Shown: in pieces, positions 33,536 to 44,903 of the stretch | How positions within the stretch are numbered: the stretch's first letter is position 1 | Layout of the letters: each line of letters begins with the position of its first letter | Origin: Armigeres subalbatus | Taxonomy: Eukaryota > Arthropoda > Insecta > Diptera > Culicidae | DNA length: 64,000 nucleotides | Reading direction: 5' to 3' | Assembly: GCF_024139115.2 (NCBI RefSeq) | Contig: NC_085141.1 | Coordinates: 29,589,242-29,653,241, forward strand | The notes under the pieces: model-generated | The model's input: only the letters and a program-made list of their open reading frames with translations | What the model was told of the DNA's origin: nothing | The model's database searches: none | Made by a program: the position numbers and the translations under genes

Positions 33536-34110
33536 GAAAATAACTGATTTTCTTAGAATTTTAATTAATCCTGGAGAAACTTCCGAAGGAATTTTTGTAG
33601 TTATTTTCGAGAATATCTCGAAAATATATACCTAGAAGAAATTCGGGGAATTTCTTTGAAAAATCCCAACGGTATTTTTCCGGAGACGGGGATTCTATTT
33701 TAAATTCCATCGTAAATTCCTGTAAAAAATCCTTCGCCAAATCTGTCTGAGAATCTTTCAGGCTTTCCAATGGATGTTTTTTCGAGAATTCATTCTGAAA
33801 TTTCTCCAGGAATTTATTCGAAAATTTCATCTAAATATTCTTCAGAATTGTTTTCCACTCCAGGAATTCCCTTAAGAAATTATTTTAAAAATGTCTCCAT
33901 TAATTCCTCTTGCGTTTCCTCGGAAAATCCTATGGAAAGGCCTTCGTTCACTCATCCAGATTACTTCGGAACTTCTTTTTTTAGTGAATTCATACAAAAT
34001 TCATGCAGATTTGAAGATTTTTTCCTTAAATTTATAAAATAATGAAATAGGCAATCCTAAAAGATTTTTCGAAAGTAATTTCCAAATGATTCGCAATAGA
34101 TTTTTTTTTA
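33536..34110. repeat. degenerate palindromic minisatellite
   Basis: Imperfect 'ggaatttc/gaaattcc' units with 20-30 bp spacing (for example ttctccaggaatttattcg). Lies between the two giant arrays. Short ORFs on both strands follow from it. Confidence 0.55.
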
Positions 34111-34440
34111 TGAATTTCTTAAGAGATTAAGATTAAGAGATTTGTCACTACTCACTTCTCACTGTCTGCTTTCTTCTATTGAGATGTGAGTATTTTATCA
34201 TTATTCATTTCTCGCAGTACATTTCACTACTTGCAATCTGGGAATATTTTTAATCTATTCGGCCTAACGGCATTCGGCCAAATGGCCTGACACCATAATT
34301 ATTATATCACATTGTGAAAATCATGGAATTTTCTTTGCTTCATCCGGAACAGAGAATTTATAACAAAATTATTGCAGTTATTGTTATTTGTAACACATAT
34401 CAATACAGTTTATTGTAATATAATTTATAATTTTGTCGTT
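34111..34440. other. unassigned AT-rich spacer
   Basis: Includes 'gagatgtgagtattttatcattattcatttctc' type low-complexity sequence, with no gene. Confidence 0.3.
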
Positions 34441-34654
34441 TCTAATTGGTCTGGTTCCTTCAAGAAATATTTCAAAATCTCTTACGAAATTCCTTCGGGA
34501 AATCCTTTTAAATTTTCGTTAGAAACTTCTCCGGAAATTTCCGAATTTCCGGATTTCCTATTTCATTCGTCAAGATTTTTTCCGGAAGAACTCGTGCAGA
34601 ATTTTTAAAAAGAATATTATATTGTTTTATGAAAGGAATTTTCGAAGAAATTTA
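34441..34654. repeat. degenerate minisatellite abutting array 2
   Basis: Units such as 'gaaattccttcgggaaatcc' and 'cggaaatttccgaatttcc' lead directly into array 2. Confidence 0.5.
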
Positions 34655-37600
34655 CAAAAGGAGGCTTCCGAGCCTCTTGAAAGAAGGCTTCCGAGCCTCT
34701 TGAAAGGAGGCTTCCGAGCCTCTTGAAAGGAGGCTTCCGAGCCTCTTGAAAGGAGGCTTGCGAGCCTCTTGTAAGGAGGCTTGCGAGCCTCTTGAAATGA
34801 GGCTTGCGAGCCTTTTAAAAAGAGCCTTCCGAGCCTATTGAAAGGAGGCTTCCGAGCCTCTTGAAAGGAGGATTCCGAGCCTCTTGAAAGCAGGCTTCCG
34901 AGCCTCTTGAAAGGAGGATTCCGAGCCTCTTGAAAGCAGGCTTCCGAGCCTCTTGAAAGGAGGCTTCCGAGCCTCTTGAAAGGAGGCTTGAGGCCTCTTG
35001 AAAGGAGGCTTCTGAGGCCTCTTGAAAGGAGGCTTCTGAGCCTCTTGAAAGGAGGCCTGAGCCTCTTGAAAGGAGGCTTCTGAGCCTCTTGAAAGGAGGC
35101 TCTGAGCCTCTTGAAAGGAGGCTTCTGAGCCTCTTGAAAGGAGGCTTCTGAGCCTCTTGAAAGGAGGCCTGAGCCTCTTGAAAGGAGGCTTCTGAGCCTC
35201 TTGAAAGGAGGCTCTGAGCCTCTTGAAAGGAGGCTTCTGAGCCTCTTGAAAGGAGGCTCTGAGGCCTCTTGAAAGGAGGCTCTGAGCCTCTTGAAAGGAG
35301 GCTTCTGAGCCTCTTGAAAGGAGGCCTGAGGCCTCTTGAAAGGAGGCTTCCGAGCCTCTTGAAAGGAGGCTTCCCAGCCTCTTGAAAGGAGGCTTCCCAG
35401 CCTCTTGAAAGGAGGCTTCCCAGCCTCTTGAAAGGAGGCTTCCCAGCTTCTTGAAAGGAGGCTTCCCAGCCTCTTGAAAGGAGGCTTCCCAGCCTCTTGA
35501 AAGGAGGCTTCCCAGCCTCTTGAAAGGAGGCTTCCCAGCCTCTTGAAAGGAGGCTTCCCAGCCTCTTGAAAGGAGGCTTCCCAGCCTCTTGAAAGGAGGC
35601 TTCCCAGCCTCTTGAAAGGAGGCTTCCCAGCCTCTTGAAAGGAGGTTTCCCAGCCTCTTGAAAGGAGGCTTCCCTGCCTCTTGAAAGGAGGCTTCCCTGC
35701 CTCTTGAAAGGAGGCTTCCCTGCCTCTTGAAAGGAGGCTTCCCTGCCTCTTGAAAGGAGGCTTCCCTGCCTCTTGAAAGGAGGCTTCCCTGCCTCTTGAA
35801 AGGAGGCTTCCCTGCCTCTTGAAAGGAGGCTTCCGAGCTTATTGAAAGGAGGCTTCCGAGCCTCTTGAAAGGAGGCTTCCGAGCCTCTTCAAAAAAGGCT
35901 TGCGAGCCTCTTGAAAGGAGGATTCCGAGCCTCTTGAAAGCAGGCTTCCGAGCCTCTTAAAAGGAGAATTTAGAGCCTCTTGAAAGCAGGCCTGAGCCTC
36001 TTGAAAGGAGGCTTGAGCCTCTTGAAAGGAGGCTTCCAGGCCTCTTGAAAGGAGGCTTCTGAGCCTCTTGAAAGGAGGCTCTGAGCCTCTTGAAAGGAGG
36101 CTTCTGAGCCTCTTGAAAGGAGGCTCTGAGGCCTCTTGAAAGGAGGCTCTGAGCCTCTTGAAAGGAGGCCTGAGCCTCTTGAAAGGAGGCTCTGAGCCTC
36201 TTGAAAGGAGGCCTGAGCCTCTTGAAAGGAGGCTTCCTGAGCCTCTTGAAAGGAGGCTTCTGAGCCTCTTGAAGGGAGGCTTCAAAGCCTCTTGAAAGGA
36301 GGCTCTGAGCCTCTTGAAAGGAGGCCTGAGCCTCTTGAAAGGAGGCTTCTGAGCCTCTTGAAAGGAGGCTTCTGAGCCTCTTGAAAGGAGGCCTGAGCCT
36401 CTTGAAAGGAGGCCTGAGCCTCTTGAAAGGAGGCTCTGAGCCTCTTGAAAGGAGGCTCTGAGCTTCTTGAAGAGGGGCTTCTGAGCCTCTTGAACAAAGG
36501 CTTCTGAGCCTCTTGAATGAAGGCTTCCTGAGCCTCTTGGAAAAGGCTTCTGAGCTTATTGAAAGAAGGCTTCTGAGCCTCTTGAAAGGAGGCTTCTGAG
36601 CCTCTTGAAAGGAGGCTTCTGAGCCTCTTGAAAGGAGGCTCTGAGCCTCTTGAAAGGAGGCTTGAGGCCTCTTGAAAGGAGCCTTCCGAGCCTCTTGAAG
36701 AGGGGCTTCCGAGCCTCTTGAACAAAGGCTTCCGAGCCTCTTGAATGAAGGCTTCCGAGCCTCTTGGAAAAAGGCTTCCGAGCTTATTGAAAGAAGGCTT
36801 CCGAACCTCTTGAAAGGAGGCTTCCGAGCCTCTTGAAAGGAGGCTTCCGAGCCTCTTGAAGGAGGCTTCCGAGCCTCTTGAAGGAGGCTTCCGAGCCTCT
36901 TGAAAGGAGGCTTCCGAGCATCTTGAAAGGAGGCTTCCAAACCTCTTGGAAGGAGACTTCCGAGCCTCTTGAAAGGAGGCTTCCGAACCTCTTGAAAAGA
37001 GGCTTCCCAGCCTTTTGAAAGGAGGCTTCCCAGCCTTTTGAAAGGAGGCTTCCCAGCATTTTGAAAGGAGGCTTCCCAGCATTTTAAAAGGAGGCTTCCC
37101 AGCCTTTTGAAAGGAGGCTTCCCAGCCTCTTGAAAGGAGGCTTCCCAGCCTCTTGAAAGGAGGCTTCCCAGCCTTTTGAAAGGAGGCTTCCCAGCCTTTT
37201 GAAAGGAGGCTTCCCAGCCTTTTGAAAGGAGGCTTCCCAGCCTTTTGAAAGGAGGCTTCCCAGCCTTTTGAAAGGAGGCTTCCCAGCATTTTGAAAGGAG
37301 GCTTCCCAGCCTTTTGAAAGGAGGCTTCCCAGCCTTTTGAAAGGAGGCTTCCCAGCCTCTTGAAAGGAGGCTTCCCAGCCTTTTGAAAGGAGGCTTCCCA
37401 ACCCCTTGAAAGGAAGCTTCCCAGTTTTTGCAAGGAGGCTTCCCAGCCTCTTAAGGAGGCTTCCCAGCTCTTGAAAGGAGGCTTCCCAGCCTCTTGAAAG
37501 GAGTTCTTCCCAGCCTCTTGAAAGGAGGCTTCCAAACCTTCTTGAAAGGAGGCTTCCCCGCCTCTTGAAAGGAGGCTTCCCCGCCTCTTGAAAGGAGGCT

Positions 37601-40600
37601 TCCCCGCCTCTTGAAAGGAGGCTTCCCCGCCTCTTGAAAGGAGGCTTCCCCGCCTCTTGAAAGGAGGCTTCCCCGCCTCTTGAAAGGAGGCTTCCCCGCA
37701 CTTTGAAAGGAGGCTTCCCAGCCTTTTGAAAGGAGGCTTCCGAGCCTCTTGAAAAGAGGCTTCCGATCCTCTTGAAAGGAGGCTTCCGAGCCTCTTGAAA
37801 GGAGGCTTCCGAGCCTCTTGAAAGGAGGCTTCCGAGCCTCTTGAAAGGAGGCTTTCGAGCCTCTTGAAGGCTTCCCAGCCTCTTGAAAGGGAGGCTTCCC
37901 AGCCTCTTGAAAGGAGGCTTCCCAGCCTCTTGAAAGGAGGCTTCCCAGCCTCTTGAAAGGAGGCTTCCCAGCCTCTTGAAAGGAGGCTTCCCAGCCTCTT
38001 GAAAGGAGGCTTCCCAGCCTCTTGAACGGAGGCTTCCGGGCCTCTTGAAAGGAGGCTTCCGGGCCTCTTGAAAGGAGGCTTCCGGGCCTCTTGAAAGGAG
38101 GCTTCCGAGCCTCTCGAAAGAAGGCTTCTGAGCCTCTTGAAAGGAGGCTTCCGAGCCTCTTGGAAAGAGGCTTCCGAGCCTCTTGGAAGGAGGCTTCCGA
38201 GTCTCTTGAAAGGAGGCTCTGAGGCCTCTTGAAAGGAGGCTTGGAGCCTCTTGAAAGGAGGCTTCCAGGCCTCTTGAAAGGAGGCCTGAGCCTCTTGAAA
38301 GGAGGCACCGGAGCCTTTTGAAAGGGGGGTGCCGGGCCTCTTGAAAGGAGGCTTCCGGGCCTCTTGAAAGGAGGCTTCCGAGCCTCTTGAAAGGAGGCTT
38401 CCGAGCCTCTTGAAAGGAGGCTTCCGAGCCTCTTGAAAGGAGGCTTCCCAGCCTCTTGAAAGGAGGCTTCCCAGCCTCTTGAAAGGAGGCTTCCCAGCCT
38501 CTTGAAAGGAGGCTTCCCAGCCTCTTGAAAGGAGGCTTCCCAGCCTTTTGAAAGGAGGCTTCCCAGCCTCTTGAAAGGAGGCTTCCCAGCCTTTTGAAAG
38601 GAGGCTTCCCAGCCTCTTGAAAGGAGGCTTCCCAGCCTCTTGAAAGGAGGCTTCCCAGCCTCTTGAAAGGAGGCTTCCCAGCCTCTTGAAAGGAGGCTTC
38701 CCAGCCTCTTGAAAGGAGGCTTCCCAGCCTCTTGAAAGGAGGCTTCCCAGCCTCCTGAAAGGAGGCTTCCCAGCCTCTTGAAAGGAGGCTTCCCAGCCTC
38801 TTGCAAGGAGGCTTCCCAGCCTCTTGAAAGGAGGCTTCCCAGCCTCTTGAAAGGAGGCTTCCCAGCCTCCTGAAAGGAGGCTTCCCAGCCTCTTGAAAGG
38901 AGTTCTTCCCAGCCTCTTGAAAGGAGGCTTCCAAACCTCTTGAAAGGAGGCTTCCCAGCCTCTTGAAAGGAGGCTTCCCTGCCTCTTGAAAGGAGGCTTC
39001 CCAGCCTCTTGAAAGGAGGCTTCCCAGCCTCTTGAAAGGAGGCTTCCCAGCCTCTTGAAAGGAGGCTTCCCAGCCTCTTGAAAGGAGGCTTCCCAGCCTT
39101 TTGAAAGGAGGCTTCCCAGCCTTTTGAAAGGAGGCTTGAGCCTCTTGAAAAGAGGCTCTGATCCTCTTGAAAGGAGGCTTCTGAGCCTCTTGAAAGGAGG
39201 CCTGAGCCTCTTGAAAGGAGGCCTGAGGCCTCTTGAAAGGAGGCTGAGCCTCTTGAAGGCTTCCGAGCCTCTTGAAAGGGACTTCCCAGCCTCTTGAAAG
39301 GAGGCTTCCCAGCCTCTTGAAAGGAGGCTTCCCAGCCTCTTGAAAGGAGGCTTCCCAGCCTCTTGAAAGGAGGCTTCCCAGCCTCTTGAAAGGAGGCTTC
39401 CCAGCCTCTTGAACGGAGGCTTCCGGGCCTCTTGAAAGGAGGCTTCCGGGCCTCTTGAAAGGAGGCTTCCGGGCCTCTTGAAAGGAGGCTTCCGAGCCTC
39501 TCGAAAGAAGGCTTCTGAGCCTCTTGAAAGGAGGCCTGAGCCTCTTGGAAAGAGGCTTCTGAGCCTCTTGGAAGGAGGCCTGAGGCCTCTTGAAAGGAGG
39601 CTTCCAGGCCTCTTGAAAGGAGGCCTGAGCCTCTTGAAAGGAGGCTCTGAGCCTCTTGAAAGGAGGCTTCTGAGCCTCTTGAAAGGAGGCTTCCAGGCCT
39701 CTTGAAAGGAGGCCTGAGCCTCTTGAAAGGAGGCTTCTGAGCCTCTTGAAAGGAGGCTCGAGCCTCTTGAAAGGAGGCTCGAGCCTCTTGAAAGGAGGCT
39801 TCCAGGCCTCTTGAAAGGAGGCCTGAGCCTCTTGAAAGGAGGCTTCTGAGCCTCTTGAAAGGAGGCTTCTGAGCCTCTTGAAAGGAGGCTTCTGAGCCTC
39901 TTGAAAGGAGGCTTCTGAGCCTCTTGAAAGGAGGCTTCTGAGCCTCTTGAAAGGAGGCTTCTGAGCCTCTTGAAAGGAGGCTTCTGAGCCTCTTGAAAGG
40001 AGGCTCTGAGCCTCTTGAAAGGAGGCTCTGAGCCTCTTGAAAGGAGGCTTCTGAGCCTCTTGAAAGGAGGCTTCTGAGCCTCTTGAAAGGAGGCTCGAGC
40101 CTCTTGAAAGGAGGCTCTGAGCCTCTTGAAAGGAGGCTTCTGAGCCTCTTGAAAGGAGGCTTCTGAGCCTCTTGAAAGGAGGCTTCTGAGCCTCTTGAAA
40201 GGAGGCCTGAGCCTCTTGAAAGGAGGCTTCCAGCCTCTTGAAAGGAGGCTTCTGAGCCTCTTGAAAGGAGGCCTGAGCCTCTTGAAAGGAGGCCTGAGCC
40301 TCTTGAAAGGAGGCTCTGAGCCTCTTGAAAGGAGGCCTGAGCCTCTTGAAAGGAGGCCTGAGCCTCTTGAAAGGAGGCCGGAGCCTCTTGAAAGGAGGCT
40401 TCTGAGCCTCTTGAAAGGAGGCCTGAGCCTCTTGAAAGGAGGCCTGAGCCTCTTGAAAGGAGGCTTCTGAGTCTCTTGAAAGGAGGCCTGAGCCTCTTGG
40501 AAAGGAGGCTTCTGAGTCTCTTGAAAGGAGGCTTCGGAGCCTCTTGAAAGGAGGCTCTGAGCCTCTTGAAAGGAGGCTTCTGAGCCTCTTGAAAGGAGGC

Positions 40601-41585
40601 TTGAGCCTCTTTGAAGGAGGCTTCTGAGCCTCTTGGAAAGAGGCCTGAGCCTCTTGGAAGGAGGCTTCCAGGCCTCTTGGAAGGAGGCTCGAGCCTTTGG
40701 AAGGAGGCCTGAGGCCTCTTGGAAGGAGGCTCTGAGCCTCTTGGAAGGAGGCTCTGAGCCTCTTGGAAGGAGGCTTCCAGGCCTCTTGGAAGGAGGCTCT
40801 GAGCCTCTTGGAAGGAGGCTGAGCCTCTTGGAAGGAGGCCTGAGCCTCTTGGAAGGAGGCTTCTGAGCCTCTTGGAAGGAGGCTTCTGAGCCTCTTGGAA
40901 GGAGGCTTCTGAGCCTCTTGGAGGAGGCTCTGAGCCTCTTGGAAGGAGGCTGAGCCTCTTGGAAGGAGGCTCGAGCCTCTTGGAAGGAGGCTTGAGCCTC
41001 TTGGAAGGAGGCTCTGAGCCTCTTGGAAGGAGGCTTCTGAGCCTCTTGGAAGGAGGCTTCTGAGCCTCTTGGAAGGAGGCTTCTGAGCCTCTTGAAGGAG
41101 GCTTCTGAGCCTCTTGGAAGGAGGCTTCCGAGCCTCTTGGAAGGAGGCTTGAGGCCTCTTGGAAGGAGGCTCTGAGCCTCTTGGAAGGAGGCTCTGAGCC
41201 TCTTGGAAGGAGGCTCTGAGGCCTCTTGGAAGGAGGCCTGAGCTCTTGGAAGGAGGCCTGAGCCTCTTGGAAGGAGGCCTGAGCCTCTTGGAAGGAGGCT
41301 TCCTGAGCCTCTTGAAGGAGGCTTCTGAGCCTCTTGGAAGGAGGCTTCCGAGCCTCTTGGAAGAAGGCTTCCGAGCCTCTTGGAAGGAGGCTTCTGAGCC
41401 TCTTGGAAGGAGGCTTCCGAGCCTCTTGGAAGGAGGCTTCCGAGCCTCTTGGAAGGAGGCTTCCGAGCCTCTTGGAAGGAGGCTTCCGAGCCTCTTGGAA
41501 GGAGGCTTCCGAGCCTCTTGGAAGGAGGCTTCCGAGCCTCTTCTTTCGGCTGCTCCGGAAGAAGCCTTCTGAAAGGAGGCTGCCA
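34655..41585. repeat. giant 23-bp satellite array 2
   Basis: About 300 units. The full unit is 23 bp: a hairpin GAGGCT-TCCG-AGCCTC followed by a TTGAAAG linker. Common variants drop one or two bases in the hairpin loop (CTCTGAG, CCTGAG), giving 22- and 21-bp units. Variants are grouped: TTCCCAG around 35.36-35.68, 36.99-37.5 and 38.4-39.1 kb, TTCCCTG at 35.67-35.83, TTCCCCG at 37.55-37.70, TTCTGAG/CCTGAG in several blocks, and linker TTGGAAG at 40.6-41.5 kb. All minus-strand frames lack stops in the unit, producing nested ORFs of 1771, 1500 and 451 residues with a 23-residue period (for example KPPFKRLGSLLSRGSEASF). The plus strand has TGA in the unit. These ORFs are treated as artefacts. Confidence 0.95.
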
Positions 41586-42145
41586 AGCTTCCTGCAACGA
41601 ATTATAACTGAGCTTTTCGTAAAATGGACTTCATGGGTATCAAATAAAGGCTTTCGATCCTTTAGATTCTAGATTTTAGTTTAGAATAATATTTTCAACA
41701 TGCTCGGTCAGGTAGATTACATCGAAGATTTTTAAAATTTGTTCATTAGACGTTTTGTCCTTATGATCTTTTGTCCCAAAGCCCTCCATATACTCCGCAA
41801 TTATCATTTGCTGACAGTGACGGGAAATGTCATTTCGATGTCATGGGACTAATTTGCTAAAAACTTTTTTCACAAGTCATTTACAATTATGTTTTCCATA
41901 TAAACATGTAGCACTCAAAGGACCCGAAAACTTTTTCTAACAGGCGGCGTGAGAGCCGAATTAGTGTCAAATGACATTACATGACATTTTTTAAATTTGG
42001 TACTCATGGCTCACACTTTGCATTTAGAAGAATGATCTGTTCGACAAAGTTCTAGGACCCTTTAAGTACTACATGTTAATCAAAGAATCCGAACTGTAAA
42101 TTACTTTTGAAAAAAGTTATTAGGAAATTAGTATCTACTCGGTCA
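41586..42145. other. unassigned spacer
   Basis: No gene. Contains repeated phrases about 'atgtcat' (41820-42000) and ordinary AT-rich sequence. Confidence 0.3.
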
Positions 42146-42149
42146 CTGA

Positions 42150-42850
42150 ATGTCATACTCTCCAAGGTCAAATCAATGCTTTCGCTGATTGGTGCACTAC
42201 GAACAGGTTAGATCTTAATCCGACAAAATGTTCCGTTATCACATTTTCACGCGAAAAAGAGCTTGGGAACTACAGTCGAACGGGTGAATCACGTGAAGGA
42301 TTTCGGTGTGGTTTTAGACTCACAACTGACATTCTCACACCAGCTTTCATACGTTGTCGACAAGGAGTTTAGAACCCTGGGCTTTGTTATGAAAACAACA
42401 AAAAACTTTACGAACGTTCATTGTCTGAAATCGCTGTACTGTTCTCTGGTGCGCTCTACATTAGAATATTGTTCGTCAGTATGGAGCCCGTGTTACAACA
42501 ACAACGTAGAACGTATTGAATCTATTCAAAGGGGCCTTTCCTGCGGTTTGCGCTTACGAGGATCGCTGTTTCTTGATTGCCTTAGAGCCATTGCGTATCC
42601 GTCGGGATGTGTAGCTGATGTACTTTAAGGAAGAATAGATTGCGAAAGAATTTTACAACAAGTCAACATGAACGTTCAACCAAGACCGCTACGGAACAAT
42701 TCGATGCTGAGGTTCCCCCTTCGTCGCACTAACTACGGTGCAGAAACTGCAATCCACGACCTCCAGAGAACGTTTAATCACAGAAAAAGTTCTTCCTTGT
42801 TCGACTTCAACTTGACGCGGAATGTTCTTCGTTGAGATTTTCTGAATTTT
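42150..42850 (+). pseudogene. Jockey-clade-like reverse-transcriptase fragment
   Basis: Three in-order pieces match the C-terminal half of a Jockey-type reverse transcriptase: QINAFADWCTTNRLDLNPTK (about 42160-42230), then after a frame shift near 42255 RVNHVKDFGVVLDSQLTFSH and SLVRSTLEYCSSVWSP (42280-42490), then after a stop at 42626 LRRTNYGAE (near 42720). The palm catalytic motif is missing (5' truncated), part of the middle is deleted, and stops are present. It is a dead fragment. The clade is judged from motif style only. Confidence 0.85.
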
Positions 42851-42895
42851 TTCGTTGATTGTATGTTATCATTTTTTCTGCATTTTATTTGTTTT

Positions 42896-43185
42896 ACTGT
42901 TCGGAGGATGGCTTTCTCAGTCTGAAGTATCAAAACGATGGTTTAGTTACTTGCCCGACGTTTCGGCCGATGGGTTGTGGCCTTTTTTCAAGGATCGTAT
43001 AGTCTATCGTCTATCGTCTATCGTAAATTATTGTTAACCACGTTAACCACGTTAACAATAATTTACGATAGACGATAGACTATACGACCCTTGAAAAAGG
43101 CCACAACCCATCGGCCGAAACGTCGGGCAAGTAACTAAACCATCGTTTTGATACTTCAGACTGAGAAAGCCATCCTCCGAACAGT
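42896..43185. mobile_element. fold-back element, ~140-bp near-perfect arms
   Basis: The left arm (42896-43038, ACTGTTCGGAGGATGG inward) and the right arm (43051-43185) are almost exact reverse complements. Differences I can see are one extra 7-bp 'gtctatc' in the left arm and a few substitutions. The loop is only about 12 bp of 'gttaaccac' repeats. Each arm includes GGCC-loop-GGCCGAAACGTCGGG. No ORF. It lies just 3' of the Jockey-like fragment. Confidence 0.85.
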
Positions 43186-43454
43186 ACATCACATCCAGTC
43201 GAAAAACACCCTTTCTATTTGTTTGAATTTTTTATCTTGGCAATGCTTCTATGTTATATTTTCTTGACTATGTGCGTTTATGTCATTAGTATTAATTAAT
43301 ATTTACATACATCATTAGGGCCAATTGTAGTTTGTTGATAAAATTACATAATAAACAAATAAACACTGTACTGGTTGGGGTGGACAGGATTCTTAAGTTT
43401 TTGATTTACCGATCATCATGCATATTATGTACAATGCACAGTATTAGATTAAAA

Positions 43455-43985
43455 AACCCTGATTAATCCACCTAGCGGTGATGGTGCCTTTCTCGACCTT
43501 CGTAAAATGTGTGTGCTTGAAAATAGATGAGCTAGTAGCTAGGAGTAAAAGAGAAAAAATCCGTTCTATGAAAATCGGATTATTTCGAGCAAAGATATTG
43601 TAGATCCAGTTGAAAACCGAAAACCATATTTTGACCCATTCCCGGATGTCGCAACTGCATCGCGAGTGGTGCACGACTATGGCATAGATGCGCACCACTC
43701 GCGATGCAGTTGCAACATCCGGAAATGCCAGAAAATGCGATTGTCGCGAGACATCGGTTCGGTTTTCAACTTGATCTACATTATGATAATAAGTCATATA
43801 TTTTAAGGATATTACTTTTGAATGTTTGTTAAACTGAAGCTCCGACTACACAAAAAGAAAACGAAAATGTCATTACCATCAAGCAATATTTGTTATGATA
43901 TAAATCTCATGAGCGTCCTTCTGCCAAACTCCCGTATAAAGAGGGAGGGAAGTGTATCAGTGTGGAAGCATCCGATAGTTCGCTT
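43455..43985. mobile_element. MITE-like repeat, copy with internal hairpin
   Basis: Starts with 'accctgattaatccacctag' and 'gcctttctcg', the same start as the copy at 44425. Contains a strong hairpin: 43644-43672 (ggatgtcgcaactgcatcgc onward) mirrored at 43690-43720, nested in a wider inverted pair (agttgaaaaccgaa and ttcggttttcaact). Confidence 0.6.
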
Positions 43986-43989
43986 TCGA

Positions 43990-44420
43990 AGAGAAATTAT
44001 AGCCTTTCGGTACAACTTTGTTGCACAAGAAAGGCAACAATTAAGGCCAATTTCTAAGGTAATAGTCCAATCTGGCCAATTTTCAATAGCAAATAATAGA
44101 ACAGGATTCCGCTTCCAATGCAATTTTTTGCGAGTAAATCGATCGAGGGTAAGTGCATTAAAAGTGAGCTAGACTATTTACGCGCTTTTTTATAATACAA
44201 AGTATTTTGGCCATAATTTCTGTGTGATGAAAAAAAAATGAGTGACATTCTCTACGCGATTTTTTCGTAAAAGTTTGCGTTTTAGCCATAACTTCCTATC
44301 CCATAGTCCGATGTGGCCAATTTTCAATAGGAAACAATGGGACAGGATTCTGCGCTTGTTGCTTGTAAATCGATCAAGGTTAGGTGTCCAAAAAATAGGT
44401 GACATTTTTTTGTAATTCTT
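43990..44420. repeat. MITE-like repeat fragments
   Basis: Repeated modules 'atagcctttcggtacaact', 'ccaattttcaatag' and 'gcgagtaaatcgatc' from the same family as 44425-45030, here in partial tandem. Confidence 0.6.
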
Positions 44421-44424
44421 CTAT

Positions 44425-44815
44425 AAAAAACCCTGATTAATCCACCTAGCGGTGATGGTGCCTTTCTCGTGCATTATAAAAATAGTATTTTGGCCATTAC
44501 TCTTGAGCCCATAGTCCGATCTGACCAATTTTCAATAGGAAACAATGGTAGAGTATCCTGCGTCGAATGCAATCTGTTGCGAGTAAATCGGTTAAGGATA
44601 AGTGTAAGAAAAATGAGTGACATTTTTTTTCCAAAATTTTTCTATAAAAAGGTGGTATTTTGGCCATAACTTCCAAGCCCATAGTCAGATCTGACCAATT
44701 TTTAATAGGAAACAATGGTAGAGTATCCTGCGTCGAATGCAACTTGTTGCGAGTAAATCGGTTGAGGATAAGTACCTGAAAAATGAGTGACATTTTTTTT
44801 GGCGGGTGCGCACAG

Positions 44816-44903
<88 letters not shown>

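Noticed and set aside
24100..41585. CRISPR arrays
   Set aside because: Units are contiguous with no unique spacers of regular length, there are no cas genes, and the sequence is clearly eukaryotic.
36282..41597. 1771- and 1500-residue ORFs in array 2 as a giant repeat protein
   Set aside because: Same reasoning: overlapping frames, 23-bp period, frequent frame-changing unit variants tolerated by all frames.
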